Source: Sphaerosporella brunnea
Lineage: Eukaryota; Ascomycota; Pezizomycetes; Pezizales; Pyronemataceae
Assembly: GCA_008704415.1 (NCBI GenBank)
Contig: VXIS01000168.1
Span: forward strand, 1 to 64,000
Direction of reading: 5' to 3'
Length of the DNA stretch: 64,000 bases
Shown here piece after piece: positions 1-11,761 of the stretch. The notes below the pieces were generated by a model. The model did not search any database. It had not been told where the DNA came from and saw only the letters and a program-made list of their open reading frames with translations. Positions within the stretch are counted from its first letter, which is position 1; each line of letters starts with the position of its first letter. The position numbers and the translations under genes are program-made.

Positions 1-620
1 AGGAGATAGCCGAACTCCTCGAGTTGCGCGACCTATCGTGTCTCTCCAGGTCGCGCCCCCGTTTCCACTCCCTATTCACCCTCACGCGTTACAAGCGGAT
101 CAGGGAAGCCCCGGAATCGTGCCTGCGGCACGTCATGCCGCACGACAACCACGTCAGCTTTCTCAGATATCTGCTGGATGAGCGTCTCCCAGTCAACTGC
201 ACCATGTCCTTTTATCCAGCCCCGTACGAGCAAGAAGATATCTGCACCATGTTGCACTTTGCAGCGCAAAGTGGCGGCACAGTGTTGTGTTTGTGAATGG
301 ACTTTGGTGGACGGCGGAGAATGAGGCGGTTGGGAGATCTCACTACTCCGCGGTTCGAAAACGCCTACCCTGGATGCCCGGCGGTCTTTGTTTTGGCAAC
401 GCGACGAACCACAACGAGTTCGCTAACGATGCCTTGCGCATTATGAGAAGAGGAGAGAAGCTTGCCAACGGGTTTGCCGTGCGAGGGGACTATGGTAGGA
501 ATGTACGTACTCCCCTTGAGTCCATACCGCAGAAGAGAACACCGCTGATGTTGTATCCACGCAGGACTTCAGCAACGGTGATACATTCCAAACCCCACTC
601 CCGGCCAAAAGACCAAGAGC
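1..620 (+). pseudogene. F-box/ankyrin-repeat protein relic, 5' end outside window
   Basis: The frame is open from the window edge (base 3) to 296 and reads like the N-terminal F-box of fungal F-box/ankyrin proteins: EIAELLELRDLSCLSRS, then a basic FHSLF..RYKRIREAPESC segment. An ankyrin-like stretch follows (DNHVS.LRYLLDERLPVNC, then TMLHFAAQSGGTV). A stop at 294-296 ends the frame, and fragments resembling further ankyrin units continue in a shifted frame (around 287-480). Such proteins are typically substrate-recruiting subunits of SCF ubiquitin ligases in large fungal families; that role is family knowledge, not shown here. No start codon is visible because the gene enters from the left. 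Assignment rests on motif appearance; the break makes it a pseudogene unless an intron removes it. Confidence 0.55.
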
Positions 621-654
621 ATGCCCCATAGCGCATGATCGCTGCAGCCGCTGG

Positions 655-735
655 AAGCCCGCCCGCCCGCCCGACGTTGGCTGCAGCCCGAACAGCCCGC
701 CCGTGTTTTTGATCAGCCCGACAGGCGGGCTCTCT
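655..735. repeat. AGCCCG-rich repeat resembling a hAT-type subterminal region
   Basis: A run of GCCCGCCC motifs is followed by TTTTTGATCAGCCCG and GGCGGGCT. The TTTTGATCAGC core also occurs near 18500, and CTTTGATCAGCCC near 11830, each beside clustered CAGCCC motifs. Clustered short GC motifs like these are common just inside hAT element ends. No paired terminus or target duplication was found here. Confidence 0.3.
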
Positions 736-899
736 ATCAAGAACACTGACCCGAGGTAATCGTGGTGATGTGAAGCTTGGGCCGTTCCGTGACGACATCG
801 TAGTGGTCTCGAACAGCGTTGATTTGCGGAGCGGACAGCATTTTGCAAACAGGTAGAGCAAGAACTTGCGAAACGGCTGCGCACCTGATCGCAACGCCT

Positions 900-1052
900 T
901 TTGTCGTGCGTCGTTGCGTCGCCGTGGTTTCTTTTCCTTCGGAGGTGCAAACCCCAGAGTAGGACCAGTGCCTAGGGGCGGCGATGATTCTGTAGTTTAC
1001 ATGCCATGGCCGCAAGCGGTCAAATGCAACATGATTAAGACGAAAACAAAAT
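900..1052 (+). mobile_element. Tad-type LINE 3' untranslated end fragment
   Basis: Bases about 1001-1052 match the terminal segment of the large LINE at 36345-36396: both contain CCGCAAGCGG, then CAA.ATGATTAA and end in an A-rich aaaac/aaa tail. The preceding 100 bases show weaker resemblance to the 3' UTR of the same LINE. This is a 5'-truncated or eroded copy; no coding sequence of the LINE is recognisable upstream. Confidence 0.6.
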
Positions 1053-1217
1053 GCGTCGGCAGGTTGGGAATGGCCGTGTTTTTTGGCGCGTGGCAGCGAT
1101 GCCTCAGCCGGTGTTAGTCAGCCTGTGTTGGTCAGCGCGGTACGCTTGTCTTTGAACTTAGCCGCGACGGGTGTCCGCAAACGGGAGAAACCACCAAACC
1201 ATCACCAAACCATGACC

Positions 1218-1371
1218 ATGTCGTCCACCGCCGCGTTGCCAGCGATGCTAACCGAAACGTTGTGACCTCCTCACCTTGCACGACCTGAACGCACTCTCAC
1301 GGACCTGCTACGCGTTGCATTGCATATTCTCGCAGCTGCTTTTCGAGCGCGTCTACGCCGACCTCACCTAA
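1218..1371 (+). pseudogene. F-box protein start, frameshifted
   Basis: An ATG at 1218 in a CCATCACC/CCATGACC leader begins MSSTAALPAMLTETL and stops at 1265. One frame over, an F-box core continues as LHDLNALSRTCYALH then CIFSQLLFERVYADLT, ending in TAA at 1369-1371. Together the two halves resemble the N-terminus of fungal F-box/ankyrin proteins (an LP.EIL..I..YL..DL..LSRTCR..H pattern). One small indel near 1262 explains the break. The ankyrin part is not found downstream, where a transposase relic takes over. It lies about 600 bp after a separate F-box relic, suggesting a local cluster of such genes or duplicated debris. Confidence 0.5.
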
Positions 1372-1649
1372 TATGCAAGAAGACCAGCGCAGTTGCCAGA
1401 CGGATTGTACAACTCAAGCCGAGTGCAGCGCGGGAGTAAGGCAAAAGGGGCGCACAGCGGGAGAATGCATTCGGCACGGGGGATGGGGAGACGCGGGCTT
1501 GGAGCTCAGGAGTCGGCGTCTGTAGTAGGCAATCAATATTAAAGGATGTCAGGGAGACTGAAATTGCCAAATTTGCGCCAGTCATCAACGTGACGCGTCA
1601 ATTGCAGGGAATCAATGAACTCCGTTCGACCTCGATAGTCAAGTTCGGT

Positions 1650-2139
1650 TCCTGCAACATCGAAAACGGGGACCCGGGTGTAAAACGTCTGCTTGCCCCC
1701 CTTTGGCAATCGCGATGGCGCGCGGGTTCACGTTCGACCACAGCGTTAAAAACCCCGTGTGTACTGCAGCCCTGGAGGGTCGCCCCTGTTGTGCAGCAGC
1801 TCTCCTCTCGGCGCTGCCTGGCTTTTAAAGCCAGCGCATCGGATTGAAGAGATTGTCCAGGATGCGGGATGCTTGGTAATGTTCTATCCTAAGTTTCACT
1901 GCGAACCTAACTGGAGCGAATAGTACTGGGGCGCGTGCGAGCACTATGCCCGGAAGCACTGCAACTACACTCCGCCCGGCCTGATTGAAGCGCTGCCGTC
2001 TGTGAAGCCACCACTTATTTTCAAGTACTGGCGACGAACTCAGCGTAGTATCCAGGCATATAGGGAAGGCGCCACCTCTGGAGACGAGGAGTACAGAGCG
2101 TGGGGATATACCAGTCTCATAGCGAGTGCCAGGCAATGA
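1650..2139 (+). pseudogene. C-terminal part of a Tc1/IS630-like DDE transposase
   Basis: The frame starting near 1845 reads EEIVQDAGCLVMFYPKFHCEP, then NW, a stop near 1925, and continues YWGACEHYARKHCNYTPPG ... FKYWRRTQRSIQAYREGA ... EEYRAWGYTS. The FYPKFHCE.NW.E.YWG block and the R.I.AYR.G tail are a hallmark of a fungal DDE/E transposase family of the Tc1-mariner/IS630 superfamily, in which the E after N.IE is the last catalytic acid; here that region has N-W-S-E followed by the stop. An upstream fragment in another frame (CCAAALLSALPGF, 1785-1830) fits the segment that usually precedes it. Only the C-terminal third survives, with at least one frameshift and one stop. Confidence 0.6.
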
Positions 2140-2257
2140 ATTGATGATTGGGGTCACGGTTGAGGCGCACATGGCGCGGTCCACCTGGCCACAGCGTTCG
2201 CTCTGAACTTTGCTCCCTGCCACTTCGTACCGTTTGACTACCATCTACACCTTGTCC

Positions 2258-2319
2258 GCTGCTGACTGTGCGACGAAAATGTGCGTGTGTCAACTAGGTC
2301 TATAGCTGCCTGCACCATG
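2258..2319. repeat. Short segment repeated at 52520
   Basis: About 49 bases starting CGACGAAAAT and ending ATAGCTGCCTGCACCAT are shared with 52531-52579, with one indel and several substitutions. In one frame the distal copy reads CDENIPCDDQVYSCLHH, a cysteine/histidine-rich string that could be a metal-binding cluster. The shared piece may be a relic of a dispersed gene or element; no longer homology was noticed. Confidence 0.4.
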
Positions 2320-4555
2320 CATATTTCTCCAGCGACCGCGAACCATCACCATTGACCCCAAGCCCACCCCCGCCGTATCCTCTCCGCCCCTTCTCGACGT
2401 GCGGCGCTGTTTGAATATCCAATAAATTGCGCGTGTCCTCACCCCCGCTTCGACCCCTAATCTTGATCAGCGTCCGATGTATGAATAGAAACGCGAACAG
2501 AAGGTAGCAAAAAGACGCTGATTTGGTCAGTCGAACCCCTACCATTCGTGCGGGCTGCCAGTCGCTGCCAGCGCTTTATGTCTCGAGTGCCGGCCTTGTT
2601 GTTGGCGTTCCATCCCGCGTCTTTAGACAAGCATGGGAGTGGATACCTCAGTTTGCCGCTTTCGTGACCGGCGTCACCCTTCTCGAGGTTTTGCGTAGAA
2701 ATATGGGATGTCGTTCGCTGCCGCACATAATCCTCCACCGCCGCTCGATACAACCAGTGCTGCGCCCGTTGCCGACGGGGGCCCAGTGTGGGTGAACTGA
2801 TTTCAAAGCGGTAAACTTGATTAGACCCCAAAATCATTCAACGGACGCGGAACGGCAGGTATATGGGCATTTTCTCCTTGCATCAGCTGTTCAGACCATG
2901 CTGATCTGGTTAGCTGCGTTCCGCTTGATGATTGACCGAGTCGGCTGAGAGACGGCGAAATAGCCGCGAACAGGAGCGAGACACATGATCCGGTCAACGT
3001 CGTGATTCATAATTCTGCCGCCGATTTCGAGAATGGTGGTATTTCTTGCAGCAGGTGAAGGTGTAAGTTGCGCGCGATCCGCCCGATATCAACCTACTTC
3101 CCCGCAACAGTTTCTGCAGCCGCCACGGAGAGAGTCCTGGAACCGAGTTTGCTACTGATAAAGAGCACATCTTGCTCCCGCGCCAAAGAGCGCCCCGCGC
3201 CCAAAAAAAAGCCACATAGCAATCCCATGTCAACTGGTCTCCACAGTGCTGCTATATCTCGGTATGGCTGGTGTCCTCCCGCGCAGCCGAGACTGCAAGG
3301 TCGACGCTACCCTGCAGCTGCCACCGCGGGAAAACGGTTGAACACATCGGTGGTCAGGAGCCGTGCCGCAGCAGAGGGGACAGATCGTGAGGTAAGAAAA
3401 GCGTTTGTCAGTTGGTCATCAGCGGGCACCGGATCAAAACTTGGGTGATGTAAGCGAAGGTCTTCAAAAAAGGCGCACGTGATGTCAGCAGCACACATAC
3501 CTCCGGCAGGCTGAGGCGGCCATTAGTCATCACTTGCAAGCCGAAGCGCTCTCCCTCCTCTATGTTCACACACCATAAGATCTCGATTCGCATCCCAACC
3601 CTTGACGTAACCCGTTAAGATCAAACCCAACTGTTGCTAAGGCGGAGCATCCAGATTATTACTTGTCCTACCTGTCGCCACAGATCCTCGCGGCACCGGC
3701 GCCACCTACACTATCGCCGCAACCAACGCTGGTATCACCGCGGCACAATTTACACCCTGTTTGAACACCCCGGTATGAGGGCGAAACAGCCGGCTCCCAT
3801 GCTTGGCACTGCAAATACTGACGCACCGGTTTGTTGACCTCCGTATGAGAAACTGATGACCAAGAAAAACCACAATAGGGAAGACTTCATTGCATGAACT
3901 CGTTTCGACATGAAAATGCCCGTTCGGCGTGATGCCATTCTTGTGCATAACTATTGCCGTCCTCATCTCAAACAACCAACCACTCAAGCTCTCCTTGCTA
4001 TAAATCTAGACAATGAAACTGTTTGAACGCTAGCCTACAATAGCGATCAGAACAACCTGCCTATACCCAAAGGAAAACACTATCCCCATCAACGCTTTTG
4101 GAGTTCAGGTTGGTAACACGGCGTCGGTGGGTCGAACACGGAACAGATGCCGATGCCAAAACCTCTACTGAAACCGCGTCCCATTCAGATGCCATAAGAT
4201 TGCACCAGAGGCACATGACACCTGATGACGGAACCGGGTATAAGTGCTGCATATATACACCCTGCACATTCAGAAGTGAAAGTTATTATCCACCGGCAAC
4301 AGCCCTGGTACACCGTGCCGTCTGTACCGGCGATACCTGCCTCACTCAGGTGCCGCCAATAGCTACCACAGCCTCCGCAGGAGCAATAGTATTGACTTCA
4401 ACTAGCGCTGTAGGCAAAGCCACATATCCACGAGCTTCCGACAAACTGTGATACATTTTTCCTCCTTTCCTTGTTGAAAGGCTTGAATCGTGATCACGAA
4501 TAGTTCGAGCGGCTCAGCCCATGTCACGATGAGCCGAGGGCTAGCAACAGAGAGG
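2320..4555. other. No supported gene
   Basis: Only short, overlapping, low-quality frames on both strands. No domain, RNA gene, terminal repeat or tandem array was recognised. A modest CA/CT-rich stretch (2340-2400) has no start codon with a convincing frame behind it. Confidence 0.6.
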
Positions 4556-4558
4556 CTT

Positions 4559-6010
4559 CACCGTGGCGGGTGGTCGGCAGCCGGCGGCGGGTTGGCTCCG
4601 CTCGCCTGGCCGGCGTAGGAACTTAAGGGTCCGGCCGCGCAGCTCACTTCTGTTCCTCACCACGGTCCTCATTCGCTTCCGCTTTTGCAGTCAATCCATC
4701 GCACAATTTCCAAACATCTCTCAAAAACTCTCTTCAAAATGTGCACTCGTCAGACTAGTTCGACCGGTTCGCCCCCGCATCCGATCGCAACACAGCGGGT
4801 GCAACTGTCCACCAACTCTCCACCGAAATGTAGGGTTCTGTCATCCGGCCGCCAACCAACGCCGACAATTCCCCCAATAACTCGAACTTTCTACAGACAG
4901 TCCTGGTTGCATTTAGCCCGGAGGAAAGGGAGAGGGCCTTGGTTCGCATCCTAACTCATGCCACTCACAGCTTGGCATCGGCTCCCGGCGCCTCAGAACT
5001 CCAAGAAACTCCGGCATTTTCAAGCCGCCAGCGCGAGCCCCCAGAGGACTGGTGTGCCGATGTTGGCCTCCTCGCATCACTGCCCGCTATCTCTGGTGGG
5101 GCCTCAGCGCCGATACACGCCGCACCTATTCAACTGCCCGCAACAGCGACATAACCTTTACCGCGTTCTATGGCCTCGACTCATCTTTCCCTGTATGGAT
5201 CGAGGCATTATGCAATTGGATGGCCTACGTAGGCGCACGAAATCCGCTACGATGAAGTCATACCTCACCGGCCTGCGATCCACTGCGTCGGTGGGGTTAT
5301 GCGCAGAGACGACCTGGAGGTGTTCCGCCACCCCCGTGTACAACGGGTGATCCGTGGCATCAAGATCTTCCACGCAGCAAGTGAGGGTGACCTGGGAGAG
5401 TGCCTCCCTATTACTCGCGACGCCCTGCTGCGCATCCTTCCGAGACTCGACACCAACACGCAGGACGGGGCAACCTACCACGCTGTCTTCTGCACCGGCT
5501 TCCTTGGAGTGGGCGAATTCGCCTGGACCCCCGCTGAGTGGTGACTAGGCGCTGCGACACGTCATCCGCAGATCCATACACTTCCTAGATGACGATCCCC
5601 GTGTCTATTTGACACTTCCTGCATCCAAGACATATCATTTCGGGATGGGAATCACCGTCACCATCGCCGCCGCCTTGGATGCCGGATGCCCTGTCAAACC
5701 ACCACGCCACCTCTTTGAAAAATACCCGCTCCCTACCTCCAGCCCCCTTTTCACTCTCAGCGGCGACTCCACCGCCTTCACCCACGTCAAGGTCATTAGC
5801 CGACGTCGCGCCATCTTGCTCGAGCGGGGCGTATCTGCAAACTCTTCCGACACTCCTTTCGGAGGGGTGCAGCAACCTAGGCCCGCTCCATTGGCATTCC
5901 GGACGCCAATTTACAGCTACTAAGCCGCGGCAGATCAGACGCTTACGAACGTTGCATTGAACTTCACCCGGAACACGTCTACCATGTTGCTCACCGCCTG
6001 CAGACCTTGT
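4559..6010 (+). pseudogene. Crypton-type tyrosine recombinase, heavily decayed
   Basis: Fragments in shifting frames line up in the order expected for the fungal tyrosine recombinase family seen in Crypton-like elements: an N-terminal core-binding part (RYLWWGLSADTRRTYSTA ... ALCNWMAYVGAR, 5080-5240; a SYLTGLRS piece at 5260), then DLEVFRHPRVQRVIRGIK and LPITRDALLRILPRL (5310-5450), DGATYHAVFCTGFLGVGEF (5465-5520), LTLPASKTYHFGMG (5600-5650), and a C-terminal GIPDANLQL..GRSDAYE (about 5890-5955). In intact relatives FLRVGE carries the first catalytic Arg, here replaced by Gly; the HSFRRG box is lost to mutation (TPFGGV); the DAYER tyrosine region remains. Stops and frameshifts are numerous. 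The identity rests on several independent motifs in correct order. A 15-base near-repeat flanks the region at 4557 and 6461. Confidence 0.65.
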
Positions 6011-6019
6011 CGCCGCGGC

Positions 6020-7980
6020 GCCCCGAGGGCCACTAGGGCCCGGGCCTGGGGTATTTGGGAGGCGCTGTCGGCCGCTTCGCTGTCGCACCGGGGCAAAACA
6101 CAGGAGGAATTGAAGGCTCGAGTGGAGCAGGCAGGGAGAGGAAGGATGGAGATGGAGGTCGGAGATGGGAAAGTTGGGCTTTGCTTGACCGCGTCGGCGC
6201 TGACTTTGTATTTGGTTTCAAAGCGCTTTTGTTGGTTCGGCAATTTGCAGACGCGATAGTTGCCAGACACCACGCCTGCACGGCGATTGCCACAATTGGG
6301 AATAAGCTGCACAGTCTCGTCCTTAGACGCCCCCAACGGTCGCCGCATGATTGAACCGATTGCAGCGGCGTTGCGTTGGCCATGATGCAAGCGTGATGAC
6401 TCTCGCCACAAGACAAAACGTGCTCACGTAGAGCCACGACAATGGGCCTAAAAATCCGCTTTACCGTGGCGGGCCGGCTGTCGGCGCCAGTACACTGAAA
6501 GCGAAGGGGCGCTAACCGGCCGTCAGTGTCGGGCGGCTGGGGGACGGCGTGCTAAAAGGCTACGGGATGAGCGATCCATCAGACTTCTAAGGGGCCGGGT
6601 GCCGTACGAGACCCCCTGGGATCCCTACCAGACACCCAGACGCCTACGTCGTGGCCCTCAAGTCGCCGCTCACTGAAACGATAAAGCCTACCTGCACGTT
6701 CCCACTACGACCACCCGAGCAAGCAGCATGGTCCTACTCAATCAGGGCTGCGGCCACAGTAGATATGGCATACGGGATCATATCAGAACTTATATTCAGA
6801 TCCGGTCGCAGAACCGGAATGCGAGTGGGCGCATCTTTGTATGCGTGCGCACCGCCAGCCTGAGGAACTGGAGATCGTGGCGATCGCGAGGCGGCTCGGC
6901 GGCACCCACACACTGGCAATCAAACTCACATACCGACTACCGGAATTCCAACTCGCCGGTGAGGTTGGGGGGCCGCCGAACCTCGGGTGCAGCCATTGTG
7001 GGCCGCCGCCACGAACAGGCGTTTATGACGCGTATGTCTGCAGCTTCACATTTCTAGCGGCCCATCACTAATGGGCACCCCCACGCGCCGCGGTCTCACG
7101 CGGATATAGTATTGTCCATGATCAGTGACTGGTTCGCAACGCGTGACTTTGTACACCAAGGTCTGACCAAAATGCGTGGCCCAAGTCATGACTTTGTGTG
7201 TGGCTGTCGTCCATAAGTCTGAATAGAGTTTTCCACCATGGAAAGCGAGGGCGCAGGCAAAAATCAAGGATGGTGCGAGCCTCAGCAGCCGTGACGGCGA
7301 TCCAAATGAGACTGCAATTGTCTATAAACCCGCCAGGTTTGAGGGCTCAGTGTGCTTTCATTGAGTTGTCCTCAGTCCGCTTTTGTCCTCTCCATGTCCG
7401 CTTCTCACGTGCTTGATCCGCGCCTTCAGAACTTGAGGGCGGTCCTCAAGGTCATATTCGTGATGGACTCATCTCCCGTCGCCGAGCCCTTTTCCTGCAG
7501 TCCGTGTATCCATCCCACCGCCACCGAGTGCAACGCCGACAGCATCGCCGAGGGTACCGCCGAGCCATCTGCTGCGACCTTGAGGCGTGTAGTTCAACCC
7601 TTAAGTGTTCAACCACTTATCCTGGATTACTCATCCAAGGCTCTCTATGTAGAGAGTTAAGCTGGGAATCGGGCAAGGTTCAATTTGACAGTTATTTATA
7701 TCGAGAGAAGATTCTGTTGAGGGTGGGGACAATCGATCCGGAGCGCCATGAGCTATACTGCACCCATTGCTTTGATACTACGGTTCAAGGCCCTGCTACA
7801 CACAATCTTCCGGTCTTCTGGCGCATCAAGCGCACAAGGTATGTATGATCACATGGAGCTTGTAGACCCAGACCTTGCACGTTCCCATGATCAAGAAGAA
7901 GTCCGCTTTGCTTCTCTGCATCAGCCTATCAATGCCAGTCTGAAGTGAAGCTGCGTGGACGATGAGGAGCTGGAGAATAA
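6020..7980. other. No supported gene
   Basis: The frame after the recombinase relic runs on to about 6350 without known motifs. The CTTTACCGTGGCGGG at 6459-6473 nearly repeats CTTCACCGTGGCGGG at 4555-4569 and might mark the end of the recombinase element, but no other boundary evidence exists. Between 7350 and 7950 there are frames with a CTHC string (7760) that could be a decayed zinc finger of the hAT relic that follows; this is too weak to call. Confidence 0.5.
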
Positions 7981-7989
7981 TAGAGAAAC

Positions 7990-8590
7990 GCAGGAACATG
8001 GTAAACATTACCTCATGACCGACAGTATTACTTCTCCTCCCGTTGCTACCATGTTGGCTTCGCGTTTCAAGCTAAACACTCTCGTGGTTTTGGGATGGAT
8101 GGTGGGCGACTGAAAAAAAGGCAACCACTGATGCCCTAAAGCCTTGAGTGCGCAAGCACTTTCCATCCAAACAGGCTTCACTGCCTAGTGAACCAGAGGA
8201 AGAGGACTCGAACCGTGATGGCCTCGGCGTGGAAGAGTTTTTCCTGGAAAACGCGATGATTGTTGCGTCCGACGAGCAATACTCAGAAGCGAAACTCCAA
8301 TTCATCAGTAGCACCGCCGCTGTGTGAGAGGCCAAGCTAAAGCGGTACTTGAAACATCCACGGGTCAGCGAATACACCAACGTGCTGCTCAGGTGGGATG
8401 CTAATCAACGCCGCTACCCTCACTGGGCCAGACCTGCGCGCGACTACCTTGCGATTCCGACCTCCTCAGTTCCCGCTAAGCGGGTGTTTTCCAGGGCCGG
8501 TCACTTGATCTCACACAAGCGCAAACCGCCTTTGCATGGAAACCGCCAACATGCTTACCTGTCTTCGGTACTGGCTTGAATTGCACGAAG
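7990..8590 (+). pseudogene. hAT transposase C-terminal relic
   Basis: The segment 8349-8579 reads a hAT dimerisation region: a WDANQRRYPHWARPARDYLA helix followed by IPTSSVPAKRVFSRAG and LISHKRKPPL, matching the family pattern N..R.P.LA..ARDYLAIP.SS...ERVFS.AG.L...KR. Upstream (8140-8340) an acidic linker and a poorly preserved helix precede it in frame, broken by a TGA at 8326. A still earlier ASRFKLNTL.VLGW piece (8056-8100) could be the D.R.K......W region. No start codon, N-terminal zinc finger or terminal repeats were found, so this is an isolated C-terminal remnant. It is not close in sequence to the 12.7 or 53.7 kb hAT copies. Confidence 0.65.
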
Positions 8591-8599
8591 CCTCAGCTG

Positions 8600-11233
8600 A
8601 ACAGGTAGCTGTATATGTGCACGGTGCACCGCGCAGTGGAGGATCCCAGCGCACACCCTCAAGTGCTGGCACAGGATGCAGATGTAATCCCGCGGCTTCA
8701 CTGCATTCGGCAGAACGGGGCGCCATCTGGTGACGAAACTAGGGCTTTGAGAAGTTCATAGAAAGGCATGGCGGAGAGGAATTGTTTCGTTTTTGTAAAC
8801 GATAGACGGAATAAATGGACGTAATTCTCTGTATTGCAGCAGGTGCTTGGCGTCGGGCGTCGGGCGTCGGTCTTTTCGGTGGTCGTCGGGTGTGGTGGTA
8901 GAGTAAAGCGCGGGCCGTCGCTGCTCTACTCGCTATGGCAAAAGTTACGAACGATGTCATAACTACTGACCAAGGCTACTGAATATAACATAAACGTAAC
9001 TCCATTCATGGGCAACACTACGCGGATGGAGTCTAGGCAACCAGGCTTTGTCACGCGTGGCACCGTTTCGAGACTACCAAAACCCTATGTTTCCAGGGTG
9101 CCGAGAAATGGCTGTCCGCGAGGGTGCATGTGTTCTCTTGGTGTGGCGCAGCAGTTGGGTGAGGCTGCCCGGTTGTGTACTGGTCACGACGCACGGTCGC
9201 AAAGGGTATAAACAATAATACCACGCTCACGACGCCGCAACCACGCCACAGAAAACCCCCAGAGTTCAAACATCGCGAGGAGATGATAGTCCAACGCTCA
9301 ACGAATGTGCAGATCAAGCAATTGGAGGATCCATAGGAACACCCTCCGCAACCGCAAATACAGCTGTTCCCGCCGACTAAATGAAGCCCCCGCAAGGTGT
9401 GTGTCTCAACCTGGGTCCAGAGGTGGAGAACGGAATGGGGTACTTGGTTGAGCATCCGGATCGCAACAACACATACGCAGGTATGGCGGATGGCAGTTGG
9501 GATCCTATATCAGCGTGGAGTAAAACACCGAGCCACTGTTGGTGGGTATATTGCGTAGGTTAGTAGGGAGGTTGCACGAGATCTGGGACGGCCCGTTAAC
9601 AACCACGAAGCAAAGCACCAGTTTAAGAAGCTGTCAACCATAATCCGCCGCGATGCGATCCACCCAGAAAACATGAGCAACATGCATGAGACGTTGGTCA
9701 CGATGTGGCAAAATAACAAGCAAAACAAGCCGGTGATCGCTTGGCCCAGGGTCGACATACCGCAGAAGATTCAACAGGCGTGACCTTGATTGAGTGTACG
9801 AACGCGATAGTCAAACGTCTGCCAACCTTGTACACTTACGCTGGTAAGAAACACTACCTACGATAGCACAAGGATCCTGATATTCTCCCAGATACAGTCT
9901 TCAATTTGACCAAGAATGGTTGCACAAAAGACTGGGTGGCAATTTAGTTGACAGTGGGTCCTGACCCAGAAAGTCTCCGATGCGTTACACATCCTGTGGA
10001 CAGGTCTATGACGGTGGTGCAGCAGATGGTATCTAGGAAGCCAACCACCGCAGAGCAGCATCCAGAGGGGCTCGGAGATCTCGGTTTGGATGCTCTACCT
10101 CTTGAAGGACGATTGGGGATCGGTAAAGCAGAATGGAAACAGGTTCTATATCGAAACAGGCTTTCTGAATCAAGCTGGAATTTGCTTTCTACCTTGAGAT
10201 TTGATACCCAGCATGCCCTCCGGTAGGCGCGAGTAGCCTGCAAGCCCCCATCCCTTACAGTGTCCAACGACAAAGGAAACGGCAACGCAAGACGGGGCTC
10301 ATCTACTGGTGGTGGCTTCTGCGCTGCTGTTCACAGAATTATCCCTTCGGTGGGTGGCCGCAGATGACCTCCGATCAGAGGGTACATTTGACAGTTATGC
10401 GCAGGATTGACTGCGAGGCTAACATTATCGCATATTCACGGCACAATCGAAAGCGTTTCAGTGAATACCTCCATAACACCCATCACAGCGGCCGATAGTT
10501 GCGAATAATACGCGGTGTGGACAGTTGATGGTCACTTCAAGCTTCAAGCGGCACTGCAGGAGCCACTGTGATGTAATTCGCGTAGTTTCGCAGCGAATTC
10601 TGCCATGATGCAGTGCCGCCTGTGACCTCAAAGCAGTAATATCGTTGTATCCGACAATGAACAAGAATTGTTTGCGGTCTCATTTGAGCTGTCTTCCATT
10701 GCTGGAAAACATGTCTCCATCGCAGCATCTACAATCCGGTCATCAACCCAACAATTTCGCGATGGTACTAGCAACGGGAGGGCTGCCGACATGAACTGTC
10801 CATCAACCAACAAGAGTTGCGATACGAGGTTCGTGGGCGCTTTTGCAAGAGTGAGGATCTGAGCTTATTCTGTGGACCTTCCCAGGCCTCTGCATGGCCT
10901 GCACAACGAGCCCAATACATGGGTCTGTGTGCAGGAATATACGTGTTGGAACTATTTGGCATCATTGGTCAACGCGACTAAGACTATGCCAGCGAGCCTG
11001 TTGCGGTTGCGGTCTTAGGATCTTCCGATAGCCGCCTGTATTCCAGCTATCAAATCTCATCCGAACAAGCCACCCACAGCCCGCAAGCCACAGACATCCG
11101 GATGCGTTGCTCCGCTGTTGGTCCGCGCCTTTTAGTAAAGAGTAGAGACCACGGGGCGTCGTCTTCCATCGTGAATTTGCTGGGCCTTACAAAGAACCGC
11201 TACCGGCAAGGGCAGGGCGACAGCGTACACGAA
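8600..11233. other. No supported gene; short GCGTCGG run
   Basis: No domain-bearing frame was recognised. A small tandem run of about three GGCGTCG units lies at 8850-8872. A 92-codon frame at 9948-10226 (plus) has no recognisable motif and no distinctive context. Confidence 0.5.
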
Positions 11234-11761
11234 TAGTGATGAACACGAGCCGAGCCAGCTTGAGCTAGAAACTCAAGCTGACGAGAGGAGCCCATCCAAT
11301 TCTTCGTCCTCCAAGAGCCAAGCTGCCGGGAGCTGAGAGTGGAGGAGCCCTTGCCCTGGCTCGTAGTTTCAATACAATGGCGGGCTCTAATGGGCAGGAT
11401 TGCTGGGAATGAACCCCATGACGCGTGTTGTAGAATAAACACACATAATCAAAAGTGATTGGCTCATATAGAATCTTCGAGACGCTTATTGCTGTGACGC
11501 AACTCCGTTCCCAATCAATACTACCTACTACCTTGCCCCGCCGCACAACTACCAACTTCCCGCGAGCGCACCATCACCAGCAGAGCCATGGCACACGAAT
11601 CGACGGATGCATGGCGATGCGCAAACCCCAAAGGCTGGCTGGCTATTGAGGGCCCTGCTCCCCCATCGCGAAGAACCCATCTATCCTCTCCTGCCACATC
11701 GCCAGTGCCTCCATGCTGCGTCTTTGTGTGTACAGGCACAGAGTGATAACCAGTGAAGCAA

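Noticed and set aside
5935..6411. 158-codon minus-strand frame over the recombinase C-terminus
   Set aside because: Antisense to recognisable tyrosine recombinase motifs; no own domain.
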